Shown here: positions 62,544 through 64,000 of the stretch, one piece after another
Layout of the letters: every line of letters starts with the position of its first letter
Position numbering within the stretch: position 1 is the stretch's first letter
Assembly: GCF_000383575.1 (NCBI RefSeq)
Contig: NZ_KB911579.1
Span: forward strand, 936,221 to 1,000,220
DNA length: 64,000 bases
Direction of reading: 5' to 3'
DNA from: Salinispora oceanensis
GTDB taxonomy: Bacteria > Actinomycetota > Actinomycetes > Mycobacteriales > Micromonosporaceae
Notes under the pieces: model-generated
Databases searched by the model: none
Told to the model about the DNA's origin: nothing
Seen by the model: only the letters and a program-made list of their open reading frames with translations
Made by a program: the position numbers and the translations under genes

Positions 62544-63637
62544 GGGGAGCTGTCCTGGCAACGAGGCGGCGGGAGTACGACGAGGACGACGTCCGGATTC
62601 GGCCCGGCAGATCCTCACGCCCACGTACCCGAAGGCGTCCGCGCCACGCGGACGCGGTCGAGGGGTTCGTCACCGCCGTGGACCGAGGGCGCTACACCTG
62701 CATGCTGGAGGGCGCCGAACCGAAGCAGGCGCCGGTGACCGCGATGCGGGCCCGGGAGTTGGGTCGCAAGTCCGTCGTAGTGGGCGACCGGGTTGGGCTG
62801 GTTGGCGACACGTCCGGTAGGCCCGGGGCACTGGCCCGGATCGTTCGCATAGCCGACCGCAGCTCGGTGCTGCGACGCACCGCCGAAGATGACGCGACCA
62901 CCGCCGAAGGGCGACTGGAGCGGGTCGTCGTCGCCAACGCCGACCAGCTCGTGATCGTCAGCGCACTGGCCGATCCGCCGCCCCGGACCGGCTTCATCGA
63001 CCGCTGCCTGGTCGCCGCGTACGACGCCGACATCGAGCCGCTGCTCTGCCTCACCAAGGCCGACCTCGCCGGGCCGGAGGAGGTGCTCGGGTACTACGCC
63101 GACCTGGAGCTGCCCTATGTCCTGATCTGCCCCGACTCGACCCTGGACGCGCTACGCGGCCTCCTCGCTGGACGGATCTCGGTGCTGGTAGGGCACTCCG
63201 GGGTAGGTAAGTCGACCTTGGTCAACCGCTTGGTCCCCGCGGCCACCCGAGCAGTTGGCCAGGTCAGCGCGATCGGTCGAGGCCGGCACACGTCAACCAG
63301 TGTGGTGGCGTTGCCGCTGCCACCGGTCGCCGACACCGCCGAGGGCTGGATCATTGACACCCCGGGAATCCGCAGCTTCGGGCTGGCCCACGTCTCCGCC
63401 GAGAGCCTTTTGCACGGCTTCCCCGACCTCGCCGAGGGGGCGGCCGACTGCCCGGCGAACTGCCCACACACCGTCGGTGAGCCGCTCTGCGGGCTGGGCG
63501 CCCGAGTCGCCGCCGGCCAGGCCGACCCACGCCGGCTGGCCTCATACCGGCGGCTCCTCGCCTCACGCACGGGCGAGAGCGAGCCGCGCACCAAGCCCAG
63601 TTCCCGAGACCCGAGTAACCCGTCGGCGGGGAGCTGA
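62513..63637 (+). CDS. rsgA: Ribosome small-subunit-dependent GTPase RsgA
   Basis: A 374-residue circularly permuted GTPase acting in 30S maturation. OB-fold N-terminus, then G4 LLCLTKADLAG, G1 VLVGHSGVGKSTLVNRL and G3 IDTPGIRSFGL in permuted order; a C-terminal zinc knuckle has CPANCPHTVGEPLCG. The ATG at 62513 overlaps aroA by 31 bp and has no SD; conservation begins at residue 15 (ATRRREYDEDDVRIRPG), just after CTG 62555, which follows GGGGAG and may be the true start. Both give the same domain set. Confidence 0.93.
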   Translation: MVSDGDRQKLRGAVLATRRREYDEDDVRIRPGRSSRPRTRRRPRHADAVEGFVTAVDRGRYTCMLEGAEPKQAPVTAMRARELGRKSVVVGDRVGLVGDTSGRPGALARIVRIADRSSVLRRTAEDDATTAEGRLERVVVANADQLVIVSALADPPPRTGFIDRCLVAAYDADIEPLLCLTKADLAGPEEVLGYYADLELPYVLICPDSTLDALRGLLAGRISVLVGHSGVGKSTLVNRLVPAATRAVGQVSAIGRGRHTSTSVVALPLPPVADTAEGWIIDTPGIRSFGLAHVSAESLLHGFPDLAEGAADCPANCPHTVGEPLCGLGARVAAGQADPRRLASYRRLLASRTGESEPRTKPSSRDPSNPSAGS

Positions 63638-63662
63638 CCAGAGCGGCACTACTGTTCCCTGG

Positions 63663-64000
63663 ATGAAGGGTTACGCCGCCGACATCACCCTCGCCCACCG
63701 CCTCGCGGACGCCGCCGACGCAGTCTCTGCCGCACGCTTTCGCGCCGTGGACCTTCGGGTGGAGACGAAGCCTGATCTCACCCCGGTCTCCGACGCCGAC
63801 ACCGCGGTCGAGCAGAAGATTCGGGCCCTGCTCGCCGCCGAGCGCCCCCACGACGGTCTCCTCGGTGAGGAGTACGGCGAGCAGCCCGCCGCCGGCCCGG
63901 ACGGGCGGCGGTGGGTGATCGACCCGATCGACGGGACGAAGAACTTCATTCGCGGCGTACCAGTGTGGGCCACGCTGATCGCCCTACTCGAGGGGGACCA
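63663..64000 (+). CDS. hisN: Histidinol-phosphatase HisN (inositol monophosphatase family), partial
   Basis: The first 112 codons of an IMPase-family enzyme that runs off the window end. LVETKPDLTPVSDADTAVE, LLGEEYGE (metal-binding Glu) and WVIDPIDGTKNFIRG (metal-binding Asp motif) are present. In actinobacteria the HisN subfamily dephosphorylates histidinol phosphate. It follows rsgA by 25 bp, as in other Micromonosporaceae. Confidence 0.9.
   Translation, partial: MKGYAADITLAHRLADAADAVSAARFRAVDLRVETKPDLTPVSDADTAVEQKIRALLAAERPHDGLLGEEYGEQPAAGPDGRRWVIDPIDGTKNFIRGVPVWATLIALLEGD

Overview
The window is very GC-rich chromosomal DNA with frequent GTG and TTG starts, short or overlapping intergenic gaps and GC-only hairpin terminators. 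It encodes two WhiB proteins, a SigR/RsrA-type thiol-stress switch, an actinobacterial 2-oxoglutarate decarboxylase/dehydrogenase fusion (Kgd), Ni superoxide dismutase with its protease, and the 24-residue ribosomal protein bL37. This fits an actinomycete, most likely of the Micromonosporaceae (Salinispora/Micromonospora type). No tRNA, rRNA, CRISPR array, intact insertion sequence or replication origin was seen.

Layout. 1-4.4 kb: accessory-looking end with a terminator, an HTH remnant, a WYL regulator divergent from an alpha/beta hydrolase, and a polysaccharide deacetylase. The deacetylase is bracketed by an exact 31-bp direct repeat whose right copy is the 3' end of a LigD-type polymerase gene. 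4.5-11.8 kb: TetR and MMPL exporter, erythromycin-esterase-like protein, a small DUF2795 protein, a secreted beta-helix protein, and an Erm-type 23S rRNA methyltransferase with an unusual leader (canonical promoter, leaderless upstream ORF with RPRVR, competing hairpins). 11.8-21.1 kb: Gfo/Idh oxidoreductase, two membrane proteins, FabG-like SDR, secreted GH16-CBM6 glucanase behind a LacI/CelR-like palindrome, CoA-disulfide-reductase-like flavoprotein, ddaH-rocD (methylarginine/ornithine breakdown) and an FHA protein. 21.2-25.8 kb: a same-strand lipid block (desaturase, CutA, acyltransferase overlapping patatin, GT4 glycosyltransferase).

26.0-30.1 kb: response regulator, histidine kinase and membrane HtrA protease in the order of the mycobacterial MprA-MprB-PepD envelope-stress operon, followed by three consecutive hairpins. 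30.2-41 kb: a hotdog-like protein, a truncated ABC ATPase, then central carbon metabolism: kgd, pta-ackA, a zinc-type reductase and malic enzyme. 41.0-43.8 kb: divergent sodX and sodN, an RsbW-like anti-sigma kinase, a membrane protein and a diacylglycerol-kinase family protein.

44.2-64 kb is a scaffold resembling M. tuberculosis whiB1-pdtaS-biotinylated protein-rshA-sigH-SRAP-aroA-rsgA, with insertions: an assimilatory sulfur operon (leader peptide, sulfite reductase, zinc-ribbon microprotein, APS reductase, CbiX chelatase), a membrane glycosyltransferase, an SIS isomerase, a TPR protein, a TetR/MFS pair, a GNAT enzyme, bL37, a hydrolase and a second WhiB. The window ends inside hisN. Four genes absent from simple long-ORF views are added here: the erm leader peptide, the sulfur leader peptide, the zinc-ribbon microprotein and bL37.

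Functional themes are redox/thiol homeostasis (SigR-RsrA, Ni-SOD, CoA disulfide reductase, sulfur assimilation), envelope stress, antibiotic response and overflow carbon metabolism. Function calls rest on motif recognition and knowledge of the families; no database search was possible.
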